DNA of 19,542 nt from Spirochaetia bacterium (GTDB lineage Bacteria > Spirochaetota > Spirochaetia > Treponematales > Treponemataceae), in contig CAAGIZ010000021.1 in the NCBI GenBank assembly GCA_900770075.1, positions 1 through 19,542 of the forward strand. The letters run 5' to 3'. Position numbers and translations under genes: made by a program. Numbering within the stretch: position 1 is the stretch's first letter; every line of letters starts with the position of its first letter. Shown in pieces: positions 6,915 through 13,012 of the stretch. Below the pieces are notes generated by a model. That model was not told the origin of the DNA. It worked only from the letters and a program-made list of their open reading frames with translations, and ran no database searches.

Positions 6915-8051
6915 ATGAAAAACCCTACACTTAATTCTGCCCTTGTAATAGCAGAAATCGGAACTTCCCACGGAGGAAGCCTTGAAAAAGCGGAAAAGCT
7001 CATTGACGCCGCTGTGGACGCCGGGGCAGATGCGGTAAAGTTTCAGTGGGTGTACGCTGACGAAATCCTGCACCCGGACACGGGTTTTGTAGACCTGCCG
7101 GGAGGAAAAGTCCGGCTCTACGACCGCTTTAAAGCTCTGGAAACCGACGAAAGTTTTTTCAGGCACTGTCTGGACTACGCCCGCTCAAAAAATGCAAAGT
7201 TCATCTGTTCGCCCTTCGGCTTAAAGTCGCTGGAAAAACTTTTGAAAATCTGCCCTGACTACATAAAAATCGCAAGCCCGGAGCTGAACCACTTTCCGCT
7301 CTTAAAGGCAACGGCAAAAAAACGCGGAGACATTCCCGTCATAGTTTCCACGGGAGTTTCCCGCCTTGAAGACATAGAAGAAGCCCTGGGCATACTGGGA
7401 ACAGACAAAGTTACCCTCCTGCACTGCATTACCTGCTACCCTGCCCCAGAGGAAGAATACAACCTGCGGCTTGTAAAAACCCTCTCCCAAAAATTTTCAG
7501 TGGACTGCGGAATAAGCGACCATTCTCTCGACCCGGTTCTTGTTCCCTGCCTTGCAGTAAGCCAGGGTGCAAAAATAATAGAAAAACACATAACGCTGAG
7601 CAGGGAAACAGACGGTCTTGACGACCCGGTAGCCCTTCCCCCGGAACAGTTTGCCCTCATGTGCCACACAATCCGCCAGAGCCAAACCGTGCTCCGCCAC
7701 TACGGAAACCAGAAAGGCGAAGCCGAAATCATAAGGCAGATGGAAGAAACGGCAGGAAAACAAAGGGTGGAAAGAATTCTGGGCACTGGAATAAAAACCC
7801 TTGCCCCCTCCGAAAAAGAAAATTACGGCCGTACAAACAGAAGCCTGCACTTTTTACAGGATATGAAAGCCGGCCAGATTATTACCGAAAATTCCGTAGC
7901 AGTTCTGCGCACGGAAAAAATCCTTACTCCGGGAATAAGCCCAAGATTTCTGGAAGCAGTACAGGGAAAAACCCTTGTCCGGGACGTAAAGGCAGGAGAG
8001 GGAGTACTTTTTGAAGACTTTGAAAATTTTGAACAAGCCATAAAAAAATAA
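6915..8051 (+). CDS. neuB: N-acetylneuraminate (nonulosonic acid) synthase family protein
   Basis: A complete 378-residue protein of the NeuB family, which condenses phosphoenolpyruvate with an N-acetyl amino sugar to make sialic, legionaminic or pseudaminic acids. The TIM-barrel part shows AEIGTSHGG (13-21), VKFQ (41-44), YIKIASPELNHFPLL, STGVSRLEDIEEA, LLHCITCYPAPEEEYN, ISDHS and IIEKHITL. The last ~65 residues (from about 310, NRSLHFLQDMKAGQIITENS) form the antifreeze-like SAF domain. The ATG follows AAGGA (6903-6907) by seven bases. Substrate cannot be told from sequence. No other nonulosonic-acid genes flank it. Spirochaete flagellins are known to carry unusual glycans, so a flagellin-sugar role is a reasonable but unproven inference. 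Confidence 0.88.
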   Translation: MKNPTLNSALVIAEIGTSHGGSLEKAEKLIDAAVDAGADAVKFQWVYADEILHPDTGFVDLPGGKVRLYDRFKALETDESFFRHCLDYARSKNAKFICSPFGLKSLEKLLKICPDYIKIASPELNHFPLLKATAKKRGDIPVIVSTGVSRLEDIEEALGILGTDKVTLLHCITCYPAPEEEYNLRLVKTLSQKFSVDCGISDHSLDPVLVPCLAVSQGAKIIEKHITLSRETDGLDDPVALPPEQFALMCHTIRQSQTVLRHYGNQKGEAEIIRQMEETAGKQRVERILGTGIKTLAPSEKENYGRTNRSLHFLQDMKAGQIITENSVAVLRTEKILTPGISPRFLEAVQGKTLVRDVKAGEGVLFEDFENFEQAIKK

Positions 8052-8274
8052 TTAAAAACAGTGGATGGAAAGTCTTCCAGCGAAAAACAGAAAACCAAAG
8101 GACAAAAGGGTGCGGACAGAGCTTTGTTTTTGAAGGGCAAAATCCAGCCCGGACTGGAGCAGCGGCAAAGCCGTTCCCGTAAGGGAATGCAGCGTCAAGC
8201 GGAACTGCGGAAGGCCGGTCGCAGGCAGAAGATGTGCTCCACCCACCCGCTCCTCCTGCTCCACCCCCCCCGCA
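8052..8274 (-). repeat. G+C-rich dispersed intergenic element, copy C (rearranged)
   Basis: This lies between neuB and hisS. On the minus strand it contains CTTCCGCAGTTCCG (complement of 8200-8213), identical to the core of copy B, and GCTCCAGTCC (complement of 8151-8160), matching the family's closing word. Small hairpins CGGC/GCCG (8163-8173) and TTCCC/GGGAA (8174-8187) lie between. On the plus strand TGCTCCACCC occurs twice (8235-8244 and 8257-8266), the second running into eight C residues (8264-8271), so the locus looks like two partial copies in opposite orientation. The segment 8052-8135 shows nothing recognisable. No promoterless gene is evident. Confidence 0.6.
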
Positions 8275-8283
8275 TTTTTTCGT

Positions 8284-8312
8284 TTGTACAAAACCCGTTT
8301 TTTTTATATCAT
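8284..8312 (+). promoter_or_regulatory. Candidate hisS promoter
   Basis: TTGTAC (8284-8289), a 17-base spacer and TATCAT (8307-8312). Only eight bases separate the -10 box from the ATG at 8321, so a start about seven bases downstream would leave a leader of one or two bases. No Shine-Dalgarno match is present before the ATG, consistent with leaderless translation. Confidence 0.5.
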
Positions 8313-8320
8313 AGTCAATT

Positions 8321-9634
8321 ATGGCAAGTTTAATTCAACCCCGGGTACTCAAAGGCTTCCGTGACATCCTGCCGGAAAACGAAATTGAGCGTTCCGGTCT
8401 TATGGAAAAAATTACAAAAGTTTACAGGTCTTACGGCTTTGTACCCATCGACACCCCGGTTCTGGAATATTCAGAAATTTTATTGAGAAAATCCAACGGC
8501 GAAACAGAAAAACAGGTTTTCCGTTTTTTGGACAACGGTAAAAGAGACGTTGCCCTGCGTTTTGACCTGACAGTTCCCTTTGCACGCTTTACTGCAGAAC
8601 ACGAAAGCGAACTGTACTTTCCTTTCAAGCGCTACCACCTGTCAAAAGTGTGGCGTGGAGAAAAACCCCAGGCAGGCCGTTACAGGGAATTCATCCAGTG
8701 CGACATAGACACAGTGGGGTCAGACTCAGCTGCTGCGGATTTTGAAATTTTAAGCATAATGCGCTCAGCCCTTGCAGAAATCGGGGTAACGGACATAACC
8801 ATTCACGTAAACCACCGCGGAATTTTCAACCGCTTTCTTGCAAAACTTGGCGCCGCAGAAAAATCCGAAGACATTTTGCGCTCGGTGGACAAACTGGCAA
8901 AGGTCGGCAAGGACGAAGTAAAAAAAGAACTGGCGGAACTGACCGGCTCAGAAGAAAAGGCAGACCGGATTTTAACCTATATTTCGGGGGCTGAAGATTT
9001 TGACTCTACCCTCAACCTTATGGAGCAGATGGCAGGGGGCGAAGACAGCGACAGCCGGCGGATGCGGGAAATCTACAGCATGATGAAAGCCGCCGGCATC
9101 GAAGCAACTTACGTTCTCGACCCTTCAATTACTCGGGGACTGGACTATTACACAGGCGTTGTCTACGAAACTTTTTTAAACGAACTTCCTTCCATAGGTT
9201 CAGTGTGTTCAGGAGGACGCTACGACAATCTTGCAGGACTTTACACAAAGACAAAACTTCCGGGAGTGGGAGCGTCCATCGGTCTTGACAGGCTCATTGC
9301 CGGTCTTGAGCAGCTGGGAAAAACCTCTAAAAAAGGCAGCTATCTGGATGCGGAAATCTACTGTCTGGACAAAGACCTTGCAGTTCACTATCAGGGTGTG
9401 GCAGAACAGTTCCGCCGTCAGAAAATCAACGTGGAAGTGTTCCCGGAGCCTAAAAAAATGGCACAGCAGTACGCAGTTACGGACGCAAAGACGGTTCCAT
9501 GGGGAATTTTAATCGGTTCGGAAGAAGCGAAAAAAAACGTGCTGACCTTAAAAAAACTTGCAACCCGCCAGCAGTTTGAAAACCTTACGGTGGAACAGGC
9601 TGTCCAAAAAATTCTGTCAGAAAAGGATAGTTAG
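8321..9634 (+). CDS. hisS: Histidyl-tRNA synthetase
   Basis: A complete 437-residue class II aminoacyl-tRNA synthetase charging tRNA-His. It shows the opening KGFRDILPEN (11-20), ALRFDLTVPFAR (78-89), motif 2 as KRYHLSKVWRGEKPQAGRY (103-121), the histidine-specific RGLDYYTG (272-279), SGGRYDNL (297-304) and motif 3 GVGASIGLDRL (315-325). The anticodon-binding domain fills about 340-437. All key residues appear intact and length is normal. The start MASLIQPRVLKGFRD is the natural N-terminus. The neuB stop is 269 bases upstream with a repeat between, so it is likely a separate transcript. It ends at TAG 9632-9634 directly against repeat copy B, which carries a terminator. Confidence 0.97.
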   Translation: MASLIQPRVLKGFRDILPENEIERSGLMEKITKVYRSYGFVPIDTPVLEYSEILLRKSNGETEKQVFRFLDNGKRDVALRFDLTVPFARFTAEHESELYFPFKRYHLSKVWRGEKPQAGRYREFIQCDIDTVGSDSAAADFEILSIMRSALAEIGVTDITIHVNHRGIFNRFLAKLGAAEKSEDILRSVDKLAKVGKDEVKKELAELTGSEEKADRILTYISGAEDFDSTLNLMEQMAGGEDSDSRRMREIYSMMKAAGIEATYVLDPSITRGLDYYTGVVYETFLNELPSIGSVCSGGRYDNLAGLYTKTKLPGVGASIGLDRLIAGLEQLGKTSKKGSYLDAEIYCLDKDLAVHYQGVAEQFRRQKINVEVFPEPKKMAQQYAVTDAKTVPWGILIGSEEAKKNVLTLKKLATRQQFENLTVEQAVQKILSEKDS

Positions 9635-9637
9635 CCT

Positions 9638-9792
9638 TTGGGGCGTTCCCTGCCCTGCAGGCAGGTCGGGTCTTCCGCAGTTCCGGCTTTCGCCTCCATT
9701 CTAAAATAAGAGGGGCTGCCCGTTTCCGGGCAGCCCCTCTTATTTTAGAACGGCTGTGCCGCAGCACAGCCGCTGCTCCACCCCCTAACGCA
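9638..9792 (+). repeat. G+C-rich dispersed intergenic element, copy B
   Basis: This fills the whole gap between the convergent hisS and small-lipoprotein genes. It opens with GGGCGTTCC (9641-9649), has the core at 9665-9685 (GTCGGGTCTTCCGCAG then TTCCG) and closes at 9775-9792 with GCTCCACCCCCTAACGCA. Hairpins inside are CCTGCC/GGCAGG (9649-9665), the perfect 24-bp stem at 9699-9750, and CGGCTGTGC/GCACAGCCG (9751-9772). The closing word runs into the lipoprotein gene: its last codons and TAG stop (9785-9787) are part of the repeat word. Confidence 0.75.
9699..9750. terminator. Bidirectional terminator, perfect 24-bp stem
   Basis: Arms 9699-9722 and 9727-9750 are exact reverse complements around a TTTC loop. 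The inner 14 pairs are G+C-rich and the outer ones A+T-rich (TTATTTTA on one side), so both the hisS transcript and the opposing lipoprotein-cluster transcript would form a stem followed by a U-rich run. It lies between convergent genes. Confidence 0.75.
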
Positions 9793-10144
9793 GGGCGGCT
9801 TTTGCCGTCTGTGCCCGCAGCTTGTTGGAATAAACTTCAGAGCAGTTTTCTGGAATCCATCCTTCTTCCACAAAAAACCAGCTTTCGTAAACTTCGTCAG
9901 TCTTAACGGTAGCCCTGCCCTGCACAAGCCTTATCTCTCCCCGGCGCAGGTATTTTTCGACAGGGGAACCGTAATCTGCCTGAGAGTGGCAGGCTGTGTA
10001 CGGAGAAGTTACCAAAAGCCATTCAAGTCCCGGCTCCAAAGCCAGAGGGTCAAGACCTTCAAGCTGGATTTTCCGGCTGTCTTTTGCGCAGGAAACAAAG
10101 AACAGCAGACACAGGGCAGAAGCAAAAAAAAGGAATTTTTTCAT
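9785..10144 (-). CDS. Small lipoprotein, possible SH3-like domain
   Basis: A 119-residue protein when started at the ATG at 10142-10144, which gives a classic lipoprotein signal: MKKFLFFASALCLLFFVSC, with the lipobox ending in Cys19. The frame is open further upstream to 10225, but that would bury the signal sequence and overlap the Nudix gene. The mature part (LDPLALEPGLEWLLVTSPY, then RRGEIRLVQGRATV and ESWFFVEEGWIPENCSEVYS) has the short-strand, aromatic-rich look of a bacterial SH3-like domain, but this is a weak impression. It is the last gene of a five-gene minus-strand cluster, 19 bases after the Nudix stop. The C-terminal Ala-Leu-Arg and the stop codon come from repeat copy B, so the natural end may have been altered when the repeat inserted. 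Function unknown. Confidence 0.72.
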   Translation of the reverse strand: MKKFLFFASALCLLFFVSCAKDSRKIQLEGLDPLALEPGLEWLLVTSPYTACHSQADYGSPVEKYLRRGEIRLVQGRATVKTDEVYESWFFVEEGWIPENCSEVYSNKLRAQTAKAALR

Positions 10145-10163
10145 CTGTAAACCAACCCTTTTT

Positions 10164-10574
10164 TTAGAGGCTGTCTGCCAGAAATTTGCATACCTGAGGG
10201 TAAATAAGCAGGTCAGAATCCACAAAGTTCAGGGTTGGAATTTCTGCCAGCTCAGCCCATCGGTACTCTGTATGCTCCGTCAAAATGAATTTTTCCGACA
10301 TTCCGTCGTGAGGCAAGGTTACCAGATAAGCATGGAGGGAAAAATCGTCTCCATCGTGTTTAAAGCAGGCCTGGGCAACCTGCTGTCCGACATGGACTTT
10401 TACACCGAATTCTTCTTCAAATTCCCGGATTATAGACTGTTCGTCCGTTTCGCCCTCTTCTACTTTTCCGCCGGGGAACTCCCACCGGCCGCCCATCTGC
10501 CCCACAGGATTTCTGCGGGCAATAAAGACTTTTTTTCCGTTAAATGCAATACAGGCAATGGATTTTTTACTCAT
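10164..10574 (-). CDS. Nudix hydrolase, MutT-like (d)NTP pyrophosphohydrolase
   Basis: A complete 136-residue protein with a perfect Nudix box, GGKVEEGETDEQSIIREFEE followed by EFGV, matching Gx5Ex7REUxEExGU. The flanking VFIARRNPVGQMGGRWEFPG resembles MutT and related enzymes that remove 8-oxo-dGTP or damaged/modified CTP. The tail TEYRWAELAEIPTLNFVDSD is the usual closing segment in this group. The substrate cannot be fixed from sequence. A weak GAGG lies nine bases upstream of the ATG. It is embedded in a cluster of envelope-type genes, 17 bases after the preceding gene and 19 before the next, so it is probably cotranscribed although functionally unrelated. Confidence 0.92.
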   Translation of the reverse strand: MSKKSIACIAFNGKKVFIARRNPVGQMGGRWEFPGGKVEEGETDEQSIIREFEEEFGVKVHVGQQVAQACFKHDGDDFSLHAYLVTLPHDGMSEKFILTEHTEYRWAELAEIPTLNFVDSDLLIYPQVCKFLADSL

Positions 10575-10591
10575 TTTTTACAACCTCAGTC

Positions 10592-11113
10592 CTACAGGAA
10601 AAGCACCCGCGGGAAAATAAAATGCAAAACACCGGCTATTATACAGAAAATACCTATGTACTTCCTGCCTCCGATAAAAATTCCAGTCAGTACCTCCGGC
10701 AGTTTAAGTCCGGCATTTGACTTGCGGGTATAAAACTCCATAAGCAGGGCACAGCAGGCAGCAAGCCCCGCAAGAGCCGGAAACAGGTCGCCTATTACAG
10801 GAACATCATTCTGGACGGCAGAAAGCAGCTTAAAAATTCCTGTAAGTCCGGCAAGAATTGCAACAACAAGGCGGAATGTTCCGTCGTCAAAAAAAGTTCC
10901 CCTGGCATTTATTGCCGTCTGAAGCTTTCTGTCAAAAACAGAATCATTCTCGTCCTCAGTTCCGTCTTCGTCTTCGTCTTCTGACTCCTCAAAGCCTTTG
11001 CCTTCAGAATTTTCCGGCAGCAAACTGTCTTTTGCCGTAAAGTCGGTACCGTAGACCAGAATAAGACCGGCAACCAAATTCAACAAAATCGAAAGAAAAT
11101 AAATTTGCAGCAT
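10592..11113 (-). CDS. Four-TM membrane protein with acidic loop, unknown function
   Basis: A 173-residue protein I do not recognise. Hydrophobic segments lie at about 3-21, 80-100, 105-127 and 142-170. Between the first two is a very acidic stretch (about 42-58, EESEDEDEDGTEDENDS), unusual in an otherwise ordinary small membrane protein. The ATG has AAGGA eight bases upstream. It follows the one-TM gene by 16 bases and precedes the Nudix gene by 17, so it belongs to the same transcript. No catalytic motif is visible. Confidence 0.78.
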   Translation of the reverse strand: MLQIYFLSILLNLVAGLILVYGTDFTAKDSLLPENSEGKGFEESEDEDEDGTEDENDSVFDRKLQTAINARGTFFDDGTFRLVVAILAGLTGIFKLLSAVQNDVPVIGDLFPALAGLAACCALLMEFYTRKSNAGLKLPEVLTGIFIGGRKYIGIFCIIAGVLHFIFPRVLFL

Positions 11114-11129
11114 TTTTTACATCCTTGAC

Positions 11130-11705
11130 TCAGCGTTTTTCAACGGAACAGGTTAATTTCACTGTTTTTTCATCCAGAGAAACAAAAGCATCTACATAAA
11201 ATATATCATAATCCCGGCAGGTTGTCCGTAAAAAGTTTTCTTCTCCGGCATAAATATTCAGCTCCCGGCGTTTTTCCACTACGTTTTTCTCGGCATCCAG
11301 AAATTCAAAATCCACCTGAAAATTCCTTGCAGCCGGCAAACCGTCTTCTGACTGTTTTTTTTCTGAAATTTTTTCAAATTTTACACTTACATAAACCGTA
11401 TCTTCAAAGGAAAAGGCTGACAGCTGCAGGGGAACCCCATTCAGGGAGTTTTCATTCGGCCTGTTGAAAATTCCGAGAAAAACTGCCGCAAGAAAGCAGA
11501 TTATCATGGACATAAAAATCAGGCGGTTTGACTTTGTGGAAACAAGGGCGCGGAAAATTCCCGGCTTAAAAACCTTGAAATTTCCATTGTAGAGCTTCTG
11601 TACCTGCTCAGGAGCCTTTTTCAGCCGTTCACTGCGGCTGTAATGAAAAATCAAATTCTCTTCTTCAGAATTTTTTCTGTCTTCCTGCAATTTTGAAAAA
11701 TCCAT
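11130..11705 (-). CDS. Single-TM protein with extracytoplasmic domain, unknown function
   Basis: A 191-residue protein without a recognised family. A charged cytoplasmic segment of about 60 residues (MDFSKLQEDRKNSEEENLIF onward, basic near the membrane) is followed by one transmembrane helix at about 62-80 (LIFMSMIICFLAAVFLGIF). About 110 residues then appear to alternate short beta strands (VPLQLSAFSFEDTVYVSVKF, FQVDFEFLDAEKNVVEKRREL), suggesting an immunoglobulin-like or other small beta domain outside the cytoplasm. It starts 20 bases after the upstream lipoprotein's stop with no clear Shine-Dalgarno match. It is the second gene of the five-gene cluster, which supports an envelope role. 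Confidence 0.78.
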   Translation of the reverse strand: MDFSKLQEDRKNSEEENLIFHYSRSERLKKAPEQVQKLYNGNFKVFKPGIFRALVSTKSNRLIFMSMIICFLAAVFLGIFNRPNENSLNGVPLQLSAFSFEDTVYVSVKFEKISEKKQSEDGLPAARNFQVDFEFLDAEKNVVEKRRELNIYAGEENFLRTTCRDYDIFYVDAFVSLDEKTVKLTCSVEKR

Positions 11706-11725
11706 AGGCTAAACCGGCAGCAGAA

Positions 11726-12952
11726 TCAATTCATAAATGAGGAAACCAGTGCATCCGTCCTCCACCAGAGGATGTCCGCCTTGTCCTTTTTTATGTAAAG
11801 TGCACTTATGATTCCGTTTCCGCTGAGGCAGAGGGAATGATAGAGGATTTCTCCGTGATCTACGGGAAGGGAACGCTTTAAAATTTTCTGACCGTTGGGC
11901 TGAACCATCTGTATGAGATAGCCTTTTTCCGTCGGAACGTAAAAGAAAAACCAGCCACCGTCCGTAATTCCCAAAAAGTCAAAAGGGATAAAAAAAACTT
12001 CCTTGCTCAGGTTTTCTGAAACAGTTTCTTCATGAGGAGGAATATCAAGCCCCTCTTCATAAACTCCCGTTTCCACGTTAAGGGGATAGAGCATCGTTTT
12101 TTCAAAATCCACTCCGGACTGAACTTTTGTTGCCGGATCCAGATAGTTCTGAAAGTAATTTACCTGAACGTAAAGCCGGCGGGAAATGTTATCCGGGATG
12201 ACGTTTTCAATGGAAATAAAGGCGGAATTTTCAGAATCTCCGTTATTTTTCAGTTTTGGAACAAGCCTGTCGTTAAGGGAAACGGAATAGAGCAGGAAGC
12301 CTGCTTCGTTGAACCAGTACACAAGGGGGCCTTCGTTGGATTCGCACACAACCACCAGTTCATTGTTTTTAGTAGCGTAAATATTTCTGATAAAAGGGAA
12401 TGGAGTTCCTCCCGGCCCCTGCTGCCCCAGATAGTCAATAAAACTTCCGTCGCTGTTAAAGCGCAGCACAATGTAGTTAAGGAGAAGGCGGTTTTCCAGG
12501 TCGTTTTCCTGTCTTTCCGGGGGAAGAGTGTCTACCGCATAGAGACATTTTTTTGAATCAACTGCAAGAGGTCCCAGAGTGTTAAAAGGATACTCCACGG
12601 CTTTTTTTGTTGAATTGGTAGAATCTTCGTCCGCAAAGGAAGGAGCTTTTGTGTACTCTCCGTTGTAGTAGAGGGTCAAAAGTTCACCGTAAGAATTCAG
12701 TTCCAGAATTTTTTTAGATTCTCCGTTGGCAATGTAAAAAAAACCGTCATGCATCGTCATGCAGGTGTTTATTGAACCGTAAGTGCTCAGGTTAAAGAGA
12801 TTTAATTCGTCCTCAAAGCTTCCGTAATTTATTGAAAAAAGCTGTTTTTCGTTGATTGAAGCAACGGCACCCGACCTTCTGCAGGAAACCGAAGAGAAAA
12901 AAAAGGCAGCTGAAAAGACCGCCAGGCAGATTCTTGTGATTTTTTTACTCAT
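11726..12952 (-). CDS. Spirochaetal lipoprotein, possible beta-propeller
   Basis: A 408-residue protein with a lipoprotein signal: MSKKITRICLAVF, a hydrophobic stretch and Ser-Val-Ser-Cys24. The mature part has repeated blocks of the type MTMHDGFFYIANGESKKILE, LAVDSKKCLYAVDTL, YIVLRFNSDGSFIDYLGQQG and LVVVCESNEGPLVYWFNEAG, which look like NHL/six-bladed propeller repeats, where each blade ends in a short 'Y-x-hydrophobic-D/N' strand. Similar lipoproteins are known from other spirochaetes, but no function is assigned. It is the first gene of the five-gene cluster, divergent from secA with 60 bases between the start codons. No Shine-Dalgarno precedes the ATG; the promoter lies almost on top of it. 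Confidence 0.8.
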   Translation of the reverse strand: MSKKITRICLAVFSAAFFFSSVSCRRSGAVASINEKQLFSINYGSFEDELNLFNLSTYGSINTCMTMHDGFFYIANGESKKILELNSYGELLTLYYNGEYTKAPSFADEDSTNSTKKAVEYPFNTLGPLAVDSKKCLYAVDTLPPERQENDLENRLLLNYIVLRFNSDGSFIDYLGQQGPGGTPFPFIRNIYATKNNELVVVCESNEGPLVYWFNEAGFLLYSVSLNDRLVPKLKNNGDSENSAFISIENVIPDNISRRLYVQVNYFQNYLDPATKVQSGVDFEKTMLYPLNVETGVYEEGLDIPPHEETVSENLSKEVFFIPFDFLGITDGGWFFFYVPTEKGYLIQMVQPNGQKILKRSLPVDHGEILYHSLCLSGNGIISALYIKKDKADILWWRTDALVSSFMN

Positions 12953-12964
12953 AGTACATAAAAA

Positions 12965-12993
12965 AGAATATTGAATTGAATAAAAGCCGTCAA
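12965..12993 (-). promoter_or_regulatory. Candidate promoter of the lipoprotein cluster
   Basis: On the minus strand TTGACG (complement of 12988-12993), a 17-base spacer and TATTCT (complement of 12965-12970). The ATG (12950-12952) is 13 bases beyond the -10 box, so the expected leader is only about six bases. It interleaves with the opposing secA promoter. Confidence 0.6.
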
Positions 12994-13003
12994 TTAGTAT
13001 ATT
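12976..13003 (+). promoter_or_regulatory. Candidate secA promoter
   Basis: TTGAAT (12976-12981), a 16-base spacer and TATATT (12998-13003). Nine bases separate the -10 box from the secA ATG, so transcription should begin two or three bases before it. No ribosome-binding site is present. The spacer overlaps the -35 box of the opposing lipoprotein promoter, so polymerase can occupy only one of them at a time. Confidence 0.6.
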
Positions 13004-13012
13004 ATAAACGGT

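Noticed and set aside
8061..8333. 90-residue plus-strand ORF between neuB and hisS
   Set aside because: Lys/Arg/Gln-rich translation of repeat sequence, overlaps hisS start, no family resemblance.
10145..10225. Longer start for the small lipoprotein
   Set aside because: Would overlap the Nudix gene and place 27 residues before a clear lipoprotein signal peptide.
12032..12556. 174-residue plus-strand ORF inside the lipoprotein gene
   Set aside because: Antisense shadow; the minus-strand frame has a signal peptide and better composition.
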